Source: Nocardioides agri
GTDB lineage: Bacteria > Actinomycetota > Actinomycetes > Propionibacteriales > Nocardioidaceae
Assembly: GCF_013778305.1 (NCBI RefSeq)
Contig: NZ_JACEIC010000002.1
Coordinates: 2,877,669-2,941,668, forward strand
Length of the DNA: 64,000 nucleotides
Reading direction: 5' to 3'
Made by a program: the position numbers and the translations under genes. Below the pieces are notes generated by a model. It was not told where the DNA came from. It worked only from the letters and a program-made list of their open reading frames with translations, and ran no database searches. Shown here piece after piece: positions 32,236 to 40,317 of this stretch; within the stretch, counting starts at the first letter, position 1, and the number at the start of each line of letters is the position of its first letter.

Positions 32236-33443
32236 ACGCCGCCACTCGCCAGGCGGTCGAGGCGGTGTGGCGCATCGAGTCCGCCCACATCGTCTCGACC
32301 CTGGCGCGCTACACCGGCGACTTCGCGCTGGCCGAGGACGTCGCCCAGGAGGCGCTCGCCGCGGCGCTGGTGACCTGGCCGCGCGACGGCGTACCGGCCA
32401 GCCCGGCCGGGTGGCTGCTCACGACCGGCCGCCGGCGCGCGATCGACGCGTTCCGGCGGCGGTCGGCCCTCGACGAGCGGTACGCCGCCCTCGCTCACGA
32501 GGCCGAGGCGACCGAGGAGCTCGACTGGGACCCCGAGGCGATCGAGGACGACGTGCTCACGCTGATGTTCATCGCCTGCCACCCGACGCTCAGCCGGGAG
32601 TCCCAGGTCGCGCTCACGCTGCGCGTCGTCGGCGGCCTGAGCAGCGACGAGATCGCCCGCGGCTTCCTGGTGCCGACCGCGACCGTGCAGGCCCGGATCA
32701 CCCGGGCCAAGAAGGCCCTCGACGGAGTGCCCTTCGAGGTGCCGCCGCCGGACGAGCGCCGGGAGCGGCTCGGCTCGGTGCTGAGCGTCGTCTACCTGGT
32801 CTTCACCGAGGGGTCGGCCGGGTCGCTGCGCGTCGACCTGGCCCGCGAGGCGGTCCGGCTCGCCCGGATGCTGGCCCGGCTGGCGCCCGAGGAGGCGGAG
32901 ACGCACGGGCTGCTCGCGCTGCTCGAGCTCACCGCGGCGCGCTTCCCCGCGCGGCTCGACGCCGCGGGAGATCCCGTGCTGCTGGCCGACCAGGACCGCT
33001 GGCGCTGGGACCGCTCCGCGATCCTCCGCGGCCGGGCGGCGCTCGCCGTGGCGCAGCGGACCGGCCGTGGCCTGGGGGCGTACGGCGTGCAGGCCGCGAT
33101 CGCGGAGTGCCACGCGGTTGCGGCGTCCGTGGACGCCACCGACTGGGCCCAGGTCGTGGTGCTCTACGACGCGCTGGAGCGGCTCGCACCCTCACCGGTC
33201 GTCACGCTCAACCGCGCGGTGGCGGTCTCGATGGCCGACGGGCCGGAGGCGGCGCTGCCGCTCGTCGACGCCGTCTCGCTGCCCGGCTCCCACCTGGTGC
33301 CGACCGTGCGCGGTGAGCTCCTGGTCCGGCTCGGGCGGGCCGAGGAGGCGCGTGGCGAGTTCGAGGCCGCCGTGCTCCTGTGCGGCAACGACGGTGAGCG
33401 CCGGGTGCTGGAGCGCAAGCTCTCGGCGCTCGCTACCAGCTGA
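32232..33443 (+). CDS. ECF42-group RNA polymerase sigma factor
   Basis: A 403-residue sigma factor. Region 2 lies at about 10-75 (LAEDVAQEALAAAL, PAGWLLTTGRRRAIDAFRRR) and region 4 at about 120-165 (VALTLRVVGGLSSDEIARGF and VQARITRAKKAL). A long C-terminal extension of over 200 residues with TPR-like helices (LVFTEGSAG, LLALLELTAARFPAR) is characteristic of ECF42. The extension takes the place of an anti-sigma factor in this group. The start is GTG 32232 in a GTGA overlap. The 3' end runs 11 bases into the convergent amphi-Trp gene. Confidence 0.9.
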   Translation: MNAATRQAVEAVWRIESAHIVSTLARYTGDFALAEDVAQEALAAALVTWPRDGVPASPAGWLLTTGRRRAIDAFRRRSALDERYAALAHEAEATEELDWDPEAIEDDVLTLMFIACHPTLSRESQVALTLRVVGGLSSDEIARGFLVPTATVQARITRAKKALDGVPFEVPPPDERRERLGSVLSVVYLVFTEGSAGSLRVDLAREAVRLARMLARLAPEEAETHGLLALLELTAARFPARLDAAGDPVLLADQDRWRWDRSAILRGRAALAVAQRTGRGLGAYGVQAAIAECHAVAASVDATDWAQVVVLYDALERLAPSPVVTLNRAVAVSMADGPEAALPLVDAVSLPGSHLVPTVRGELLVRLGRAEEARGEFEAAVLLCGNDGERRVLERKLSALATS

Positions 33444-33651
33444 GCTCGATCTCCAGCTCGCGGCCCTCGTCGCCTGCCTCGAACTCGACGCTGAGGTCCA
33501 CCTCGTCCGGCACGTGCACCGTGAACCGGCGGCCGTTGCGCTCGAACTCGAACGCGTTGTTGCTCGCGAGCGCGTCGGCGATCTCGTGCAGCCGGGCCGC
33601 GGCCTCCTCGCGTCGCAGGGTCCGCTGCTCCTCGAACTCGATCAGGTCCAT
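33433..33651 (-). CDS. Amphi-Trp domain protein
   Basis: A 72-residue acidic protein. It begins MDLIEFEEQRTLRREEAAARL, alternates charged and hydrophobic residues (FEFERNGRRFTVHVPDEVDL), and ends ELEIELSW with the family's terminal tryptophan. The ATG at 33651 overlaps the upstream hydrolase gene by 10 bases, and its 3' end overlaps the sigma factor gene on the other strand. Function is unknown for this family. Confidence 0.75.
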   Translation of the reverse strand: MDLIEFEEQRTLRREEAAARLHEIADALASNNAFEFERNGRRFTVHVPDEVDLSVEFEAGDEGRELEIELSW

Positions 33652-34331
33652 TCCTCGACGGTACAGACGCCGCCCTCGCCCTGGGGAGGCGTCCAGACCG
33701 TGGCGTCGTGGGCGAACAGGACCCGCCGCGGGTCCATCGCCAGCAGCCGGGGCAGCCACGGGCTGGTGCGGTCCGCCGCCCACTGCGCCGCCGTCTCGTG
33801 GGTCTGGCCGGCGAGGATCACGGTGCCGTCGTCGCACCGGAGCACCACCGACTGGTGGCCGTCGACGTGACCCGGCGTGGGGATCACGGCGACCCCCTCG
33901 GCGATCTCGTGCTCGCCGTCGAGGAGCTCGTAGGTCGCGCCCGCGAAGTCGACGAGGTGCGGCACCGTGTAGTCCGGCGTGCTGCGCGCGGTCGCGAGCT
34001 CGGTGCGCTGCGCCAGGATCGGCCTGCGCGCGAAGAGCGGGTTCGCACCGACGTGGTCGAAGTGCAGGTGGCAGTTGACCACCACGTCGACGTCGTCGGC
34101 GGTCAGGCCGACCCCGTGCAGTGCCTGCTCGATCGGGATGCGTTGCGGCCGGTACCAGGCCTCGGTCTCCGACCCGGCGTCTCCCATGCCGGTGTCGAGG
34201 AGGAGGACGCCGGCCGGGGTCCGCACGACGTACGCCAGCAGACGCTCGACCCGTTCCGACCTGGTGCCGGTCTCCGCCATGGGCCGGGTGAACGAGCCGA
34301 GGTCGAGCCGTCGTACGTCGTCGATGCGCAC
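33642..34331 (-). CDS. Metallo-beta-lactamase-fold hydrolase (lactonase-like)
   Basis: A 229-residue enzyme with the dinuclear metal motif HLHFDH (about 92-97), later ligands in PTPGHVDGHQ and GQTHE, and the terminal FAHDA histidine. Layout and length match quorum-quenching lactonase-like and related MBL hydrolases; the substrate cannot be assigned. It is transcribed together with the downstream amphi-Trp gene, which it overlaps. Confidence 0.8.
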   Translation of the reverse strand: MRIDDVRRLDLGSFTRPMAETGTRSERVERLLAYVVRTPAGVLLLDTGMGDAGSETEAWYRPQRIPIEQALHGVGLTADDVDVVVNCHLHFDHVGANPLFARRPILAQRTELATARSTPDYTVPHLVDFAGATYELLDGEHEIAEGVAVIPTPGHVDGHQSVVLRCDDGTVILAGQTHETAAQWAADRTSPWLPRLLAMDPRRVLFAHDATVWTPPQGEGGVCTVEEWT

Positions 34332-34353
34332 GCCGTCGACCCTAGGTGACCAG

Positions 34354-35541
<1,188 letters not shown>

Positions 35542-35560
35542 CCTACCGAGGTGCCGTCCG

Positions 35561-36064
35561 ATGAGGAGTCCAGTGAGCGTCGAGATCCGCCGGGTCGGCT
35601 ACGGCCACCCCGACGCTGCCCTGCTGATCGCGGAGGTGCAGGCCGAGTACGTCGTCCGCTACGGCGGTCCGGACGAGACGCCCCTCGACCCGCTGATGTT
35701 CGACCCGCCCGAGGGCAGCTTCTTCGTCGGGTACGTCGAGGGGCGGCCGGTCGCCACCGGCGCCTGGCGTCGCTCCACCGTCGCGGCGCTCGGCACGGCG
35801 CGGACCGCGGAGATCAAGCGGATGTACGTCGCACCCTCCGTCCGCGGCCGCGGGCTGGCCCGGCGGATGCTGGCGCACCTCGAGGCCAGCGCGGCGGAGC
35901 ACGGCGCCGAGGCGATGGTGCTCGAGACCGGCCTCGCGCAGCCCGAGGCGATCGCGCTCTACGAGTCCAGCGGCTACCAGCCGGTCCCGGCCTTCGGCCA
36001 CTACCAGGACGCGCCGCTGTCCCGCTGCTACGCGCGTCGCGTCGAGCGCCCGATCACCAGGTAG
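35561..36064 (+). CDS. GNAT-family N-acetyltransferase
   Basis: A 167-residue acetyltransferase (163 if GTG 35573 is used; AGGAG lies only four bases before it). The acetyl-CoA motif A is clear at about 87-100 (KRMYVAPSVRGRGLARRML), followed by motif B with ALYESSGYQPV. The substrate is unknown. The 3' end overlaps the convergent methyltransferase gene by 37 bases. Confidence 0.85.
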   Translation: MRSPVSVEIRRVGYGHPDAALLIAEVQAEYVVRYGGPDETPLDPLMFDPPEGSFFVGYVEGRPVATGAWRRSTVAALGTARTAEIKRMYVAPSVRGRGLARRMLAHLEASAAEHGAEAMVLETGLAQPEAIALYESSGYQPVPAFGHYQDAPLSRCYARRVERPITR

Positions 36065-36630
36065 CGCTCGTCGTCGATCGGCCCGCCCCAGTAGGCCGGG
36101 TCGTCGAGCGGCACGAGCTCGGGATGGAGGCCGGCATCCTGCACGAGGTCGACGGCCCGGGCGGCGGTGAGGCCGGCGCCGGTCGACCACGAGCCCTCGA
36201 TCAGCACCAGGCGGCCGTCGGGGGCGAGCAGCCGCACCCAGCGGGCGAGCGCCGACGCCGGGTCGGGGAGCGCCCACAGCACGTGCCGGCACAGCACGAC
36301 GGCGTACGCCGCGTCGCTCAGCGGCGGATCGGCGGCGTCGCCGACGACGAACGCGGTGCCGGGGTAGGAGCCTGCCTTCGCGGACGCGCGCCGCACCATT
36401 TCCCGGGAGAAGTCCACGCCGTCGACGCGGTGTCCCTCCTCGGCGACCAGCTGCGCGAGGGAGCCGGTGCCGCAGCCGAGATCGGCGACCCGGGACGGGA
36501 TCGACGGCAGCACCGAGACGAGCAGGGTCCGCCAGGCGTCGCGCACGAGCGGGTCGTGGAGCCCGTGATCGGCCTCGTCGTCGAACCGTGCCGCCTCCGC
36601 GTCCCACGCGGCAGGATCCCCGGACTCCAT
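36028..36630 (-). CDS. Class I SAM-dependent methyltransferase
   Basis: A 200-residue methyltransferase of the Methyltransf_11/25 type. Motif I is VADLGCGTGSLAQLVAEEGH (about 47-66), then VDGVDFSREMV, a motif IV region VVLCRHVLWALPDP and motif post-I GRLVLIEGSW. The substrate is unknown. It starts 22 bases from the divergent ASCH-like gene and runs tail to tail into the GNAT gene. Confidence 0.85.
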   Translation of the reverse strand: MESGDPAAWDAEAARFDDEADHGLHDPLVRDAWRTLLVSVLPSIPSRVADLGCGTGSLAQLVAEEGHRVDGVDFSREMVRRASAKAGSYPGTAFVVGDAADPPLSDAAYAVVLCRHVLWALPDPASALARWVRLLAPDGRLVLIEGSWSTGAGLTAARAVDLVQDAGLHPELVPLDDPAYWGGPIDDERYLVIGRSTRRA

Positions 36631-36640
36631 CTCCCCACCC

Positions 36641-36652
36641 TATGTTGGTGCC
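36641..36652 (+). promoter_or_regulatory. Leaderless-type -10 for 36653
   Basis: TATGTT (36641-36646) ends six bases before GTG 36653 and is the best -10 match among the leaderless candidates. No -35 is evident. Confidence 0.5.
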
Positions 36653-37237
36653 GTGCTGCTGCCACCCAAGGTCGCCCACGGCGTCGCCGACGGCTCGGTG
36701 ACGCTCGCCTACCGCCGATGGGCGAAGCCGGACGTGCGGGTCGGTGCGGAGTTCCGCACCGTCTCCGGGGTCGTGCGGGTCGACGAGGTCGATGTCGTCG
36801 ATCCGGACACCATCTCCGACGAGGACGCGCGCCAGGCCGGCTGGCCCGACGCCGCGCGGCTGCGCAGGCAGCTCGACAAGGTGGAGCAGCCGACGACGTA
36901 CCGGGTGCGGCTGAGCTGGGCCGGGCCCGATCCGCGCGTCGCGCTGCGCGAGTCGGCCGACCTCACCGACGCCGACGTGGCGGACATCGACGCGCGGCTG
37001 GAGCGGCTGGACCGGGCCAGCAGCCACGGGCCGTGGACGATGGCGACCCTCGACGTCATCCGTCGGCGGCCGCACACCCGCGCCCCCGACCTGGCCGAGG
37101 AGATGGGCCGCGAGCGGGACCCCTTCAAGATCGACGTCCGCAAGCTCAAGAACCTCGGCCTGACCCGCAGCTTCGAGGTCGGCTACGAGGTCTCCCCGCG
37201 TGGCCTGGCCTACCTGGAGCGGACGACGCGGCGCTAG
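36653..37237 (+). CDS. ASCH/PUA-like protein with C-terminal winged helix
   Basis: A 194-residue protein I do not recognise by name. Residues 1-80 look like an ASCH (PUA-related, RNA-binding) fold: LLPPKVAHGVADGSVTLAYRRW then GAEFRTVSGVVRVDEVDVVD. Residues 120-194 look like a winged helix (PWTMATLDVIRRRP, APDLAEEMGRERDPFKIDVRKLKNLGLT, YEVSPRGLAYL). This suggests nucleic-acid binding. The start GTG sits six bases from a -10 hexamer. The end overlaps the convergent YCII gene by four bases. Confidence 0.65.
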   Translation: MLLPPKVAHGVADGSVTLAYRRWAKPDVRVGAEFRTVSGVVRVDEVDVVDPDTISDEDARQAGWPDAARLRRQLDKVEQPTTYRVRLSWAGPDPRVALRESADLTDADVADIDARLERLDRASSHGPWTMATLDVIRRRPHTRAPDLAEEMGRERDPFKIDVRKLKNLGLTRSFEVGYEVSPRGLAYLERTTRR

Positions 37238-37731
37238 CGTCGCCCGCCGCGCTCCCAGCGATGGACCTCGACCGCGGTGAACCCGGCGAGCGCGGTCCGC
37301 GCCTCGTCCTCCGTCGCGGCCAGCACCGCGGCGCCGAGCAGCCGGGCGCCGTCGTCGGAGAGCAGCGGGCCGAGGCCGACGAGGCCGTCCCCGGGCACCG
37401 CCAGCCCGTCGTACGGCGTGGGCTCGCTGAAGCCGATCGCGAGGACGCCCGCGGTGGCGGTCCCGCCCGGACGCGTCCAGGCGGTGCGGCGCAGCAGCAC
37501 GTCGCGGTAGGCACCGGCCTGGTAGCAGGGCTCGTCGAGGACGAAGTCGCGGGCGGCCGCGACGTCGGGGAGGTCGACGACGTGGACGCTGCCGCTGGGC
37601 GTCTCGTCGTCGAAGGTCGGCCCCCGCTCGACCAGGTCGAAGCGGTCCATGTAGGACCAGTGCTCCTCGGTCATCTCGGCACGCAGCGGCGTCGACCCGT
37701 CGCGGTCGCGGTGGTAGCAGAAGAACTCCAT
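37234..37731 (-). CDS. YCII-domain protein, apparently duplicated
   Basis: A 165-residue protein. The first half matches the YciI fold (EFFCYHRDRDGSTPLRAEMTEEHWSYMDRF and DLPDVAAARDFVLDEPCYQAGAYRDVLL). The second half repeats the outline more weakly (GLGPLLSDDGARLLGAAVLAATEDEARTALAGF), suggesting a tandem duplication with one degenerate copy. It lies one base after the SDR gene and is probably co-transcribed with it and the citrate synthase. Function unknown. Confidence 0.75.
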   Translation of the reverse strand: MEFFCYHRDRDGSTPLRAEMTEEHWSYMDRFDLVERGPTFDDETPSGSVHVVDLPDVAAARDFVLDEPCYQAGAYRDVLLRRTAWTRPGGTATAGVLAIGFSEPTPYDGLAVPGDGLVGLGPLLSDDGARLLGAAVLAATEDEARTALAGFTAVEVHRWERGGRR

Positions 37732-37732
37732 G

Positions 37733-38548
37733 TCAGCGCGCGCTGAGCGCCCGCTGCGCCTGCCACCGCCGCTGCTTGTCGACGAACCTGATCGACGAGC
37801 GCTGCACGAAGCCCGGGAAGAACCGGCCCAGCCGCCACGCCACCCGCGCCTGCACCGGGGTGACCAGCATCGCCTTGTCGGCAGCGACGGCCTCGAGCAC
37901 CTGGCCGGCGAAGACGTCGGCGGGCAGCGGCTGCTTCACACCCTGGCCCTTGAGGTAGTAGTCGCGGCCGTGGAAGCGGCCGAGGTGACCCTTGTCGAGG
38001 ATCGGGGTGTCCACCGCGGCCGGGCAGACGACGGTGACGCCGACGCCCTTCGACGCCGCCTCCGACCGCAGCGCCAGCGACAGCCCGACCACGGCGTGCT
38101 TGGTCATCACGTAGGACGTGATGAGGCCGGCCGCCATCAGCCCGCCCATCGACGCGGTGTTGACGATCTGCCCGTGGCCGCGCCGGACCATCAGCGGGTA
38201 CGCCGCCGCGACGCCGTGCACCACGCCACGGATGTTGACGTCGATGATCGCGTTCCACTGGTCGAGCGTCAGGTCCTCGGTCTCGCCGCCGAACGTGATG
38301 CCCGCGTTGTTGAACATCAGGTCGGGCTCGACCTCCTCGACCAGCGCCCGGACGGCGCCGGCGTCGGTGACGTCGAGGCGCACGGCCCGGGCGCCGATCG
38401 GCCCGGCGACCGCGGTCGCCGCGTCGAGGTCGAGGTCGGCGCACACGACGACCGCGCCGACCGCCGTCAGTGCCCGGGACAGCTCGGCGCCGATGCCCGA
38501 CCCGGCGCCCGTGACGATCGCGGACTTCCCCGCGAAGTGGCTGCTCAC
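37733..38548 (-). CDS. Short-chain dehydrogenase/reductase
   Basis: A 271-residue SDR oxidoreductase. Residues 9-16 carry the cofactor motif TGAGSGIG, followed by CADLD (Asp favours NAD), the NNAG motif at about 87-90, and the catalytic Ser-Tyr-Lys set in NTASMGGLMAAGLITSYVMTKHA (Tyr about 152, Lys about 156). The C-terminal 60 residues are basic and hydrophobic and may contact the membrane. The GTG at 38548 overlaps the citrate synthase stop by four bases (GTGA). The substrate is unknown. Confidence 0.87.
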   Translation of the reverse strand: MSSHFAGKSAIVTGAGSGIGAELSRALTAVGAVVVCADLDLDAATAVAGPIGARAVRLDVTDAGAVRALVEEVEPDLMFNNAGITFGGETEDLTLDQWNAIIDVNIRGVVHGVAAAYPLMVRRGHGQIVNTASMGGLMAAGLITSYVMTKHAVVGLSLALRSEAASKGVGVTVVCPAAVDTPILDKGHLGRFHGRDYYLKGQGVKQPLPADVFAGQVLEAVAADKAMLVTPVQARVAWRLGRFFPGFVQRSSIRFVDKQRRWQAQRALSAR

Positions 38549-39648
38549 TGACCCCACGCCGACTGCCACCCGTCGACCTCCGACGCCGGGCGGGCCGCAG
38601 GGCCGGTGTAGATCGCGGACGGGCGGATCAGCCGGCCGGTCCTCTTCTGCTCGAGGATGTGCGCCGACCAGCCGCCGGTGCGGGCGCAGGTGAACATCGA
38701 CGTGAACATGTGCGCCGGCACCTCGGCGAAGTCGAGCACGATCGCCGCCCAGAACTCGACGTTGGTCTCGAGCACCCGGTCCGGCCGCCGCTCGCGCAGC
38801 TCGGCCAGCGCCGCCTGCTCGAGCTGCTCGGCGACCTCGTAGCGCGGCGCGCCGAGCTCGCGCGCCGTCCGCCGGAGCACGCGGGCGCGGGGGTCCTCGG
38901 CGCGGTAGACACGGTGCCCGAAGCCCATCAGCCGCTCGCCGCTGTCGAGCAGCTCCTTGACGTAGGCCCGGGCGTCGCCGCGCCGCTCGACGTCCTCGAT
39001 CATCCCGAGCACCCGCGACGGCGCGCCGCCGTGCAGCGGGCCGCTCATCGCGCCGATCGCGCCGGAGAACGCGGCCGCGACGTCGGCGCCGGTCGAGGTG
39101 ATCACCCGGGCGGTGAACGTCGAGGCGTTCATGCCGTGCTCGGCCGCGGAGCTCCAGTAGGCGTCGATCGCGTGGGCGTGGGCGGGATCCGCCTCGCCCT
39201 TCCAACGGATGAGGAACTTCTCGGCGAGCGTCCGGCCCTCGTCGACCGTCCGCTGCGGCACCACCGGCTGGTGCAGCCCGCGCGCCGACTGGGCGGCGTA
39301 CGAGAGCACCATGACGGCCAGCCGGCCGATGTCCTCGCGCGCCTGCTCGTCGCTGATGTCGTAGGTCTGCCCGAACCCGAACGCCGGCGCCAGCATCGCG
39401 ACCGCCGCCTGCACGTCCACCCGCACGTCGCCCGTGTGCACGGGCAGGTTGTAGGGCTCGGCGGGGGAGAGGCCCGGCGTGTAGGAGCCGTCGATGAGCA
39501 GCCCCCAGACGTTCTCGAACGGCACCCGGCCGACGATCTCCTCGATGTCGACGCCGCGGTAGCGCAGCGCGGACCCTTCCTTGTCGGGCTCTGCGATCTG
39601 CGTCTCGAACGCGACGACGCCTTCCAGCCCGTGATGCACCTCGGTCAC
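38545..39648 (-). CDS. Citrate synthase family protein (citrate synthase 2)
   Basis: A 367-residue type-I citrate synthase, short like mycobacterial CitA. Catalytic histidines are present in SGPLHGGAPS (about 205) and MGFGHRVYR (about 245). The position that normally reads NVDFY, with the catalytic Asp, reads NVEFW here, a Glu. The enzyme would condense acetyl-CoA (or another acyl-CoA) with oxaloacetate. The start is GTG 39648, with CACAAT ending six bases upstream on the same strand. It is coupled to the SDR gene and diverges from pdxH. Confidence 0.88.
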   Translation of the reverse strand: MTEVHHGLEGVVAFETQIAEPDKEGSALRYRGVDIEEIVGRVPFENVWGLLIDGSYTPGLSPAEPYNLPVHTGDVRVDVQAAVAMLAPAFGFGQTYDISDEQAREDIGRLAVMVLSYAAQSARGLHQPVVPQRTVDEGRTLAEKFLIRWKGEADPAHAHAIDAYWSSAAEHGMNASTFTARVITSTGADVAAAFSGAIGAMSGPLHGGAPSRVLGMIEDVERRGDARAYVKELLDSGERLMGFGHRVYRAEDPRARVLRRTARELGAPRYEVAEQLEQAALAELRERRPDRVLETNVEFWAAIVLDFAEVPAHMFTSMFTCARTGGWSAHILEQKRTGRLIRPSAIYTGPAARPASEVDGWQSAWGQ

Positions 39649-39687
39649 CCGCGCATTGTGCCCGCCCGCTGGCCTAGGGTCGAGGGC
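39649..39687. promoter_or_regulatory. 39-base divergent leaderless promoter region
   Basis: On the minus strand CACAAT (39655-39660) ends six bases before the citrate synthase GTG. On the plus strand TAGGGT (39675-39680) ends seven bases before the pdxH ATG. Both genes would start transcription at or next to their start codons within only 39 bases. Confidence 0.5.
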
Positions 39688-40317
39688 ATGGATCTGGCGG
39701 GTCTCCGGGAGGAGTACGGGCGGGCCGGGCTGGATGAGGCGGATCTGGCCCCCGACCCGGTCGAGATGTTCCGGCGGTGGATGCAGGAGTCGGTCGAGGC
39801 TGGCCTGCACGAGCCCAACGCGATGGTGGTCTCGACGGTCGGCGCCGACGGCGCCCCGTCGTCGCGGATGGTGCTGCTCAAGGGCCTGTCCGAGGACGGC
39901 TTCGTCTTCTACACCAACACCGGGTCGCGCAAGGGCGTCGAGCTCGCCGGCAACCCCCGGTGCGCGCTGCTCTTCCCCTGGCACCCGCTGGAGCGGCAGG
40001 TGCGCGTCGACGGCTTCGCCACCCCGGTCTCCGCGGACGCGGTCGCGGCGTACTTCGCCGTCCGGCCGCGCGGCTCGCGGCTCGGCGCCCACGCCTCCCA
40101 CCAGTCGCGGCTCACCACCCGGGAGGAGCTCGCGGCGGCGTACGCCGAGGCGGAGGCGCGCTATCCGGGCGACGTCCCGGTGCCCGAGGAGTGGGGCGGC
40201 TACGTCGTTCGTCCCGAGGCCGTGGAGTTCTGGCAGGGCCGGCCCGGCCGGATGCACGACCGGCTGGTCTACCGGCGTGCGGAGGGCGGCTGGGTCACCG
40301 AGCGGCTGGCGCCGTAG
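39688..40317 (+). CDS. pdxH: Pyridoxamine/pyridoxine 5'-phosphate oxidase
   Basis: An FMN enzyme making pyridoxal 5'-phosphate, the cofactor used by SerC encoded nearby. At 209 residues it is close to the usual length. It has SSRMVLLKGLSEDGFVFYTNTGSRKGVELAGNP (FMN and phosphate contacts, about 52-84), the LFPWHPLERQVRVDG strand, RGSRLGAHAS and the C-terminal EFWQGRPGRMHDRLVY signature. The 3' end overlaps the convergent hydrolase-like gene by 23 bases. Confidence 0.93.
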   Translation: MDLAGLREEYGRAGLDEADLAPDPVEMFRRWMQESVEAGLHEPNAMVVSTVGADGAPSSRMVLLKGLSEDGFVFYTNTGSRKGVELAGNPRCALLFPWHPLERQVRVDGFATPVSADAVAAYFAVRPRGSRLGAHASHQSRLTTREELAAAYAEAEARYPGDVPVPEEWGGYVVRPEAVEFWQGRPGRMHDRLVYRRAEGGWVTERLAP

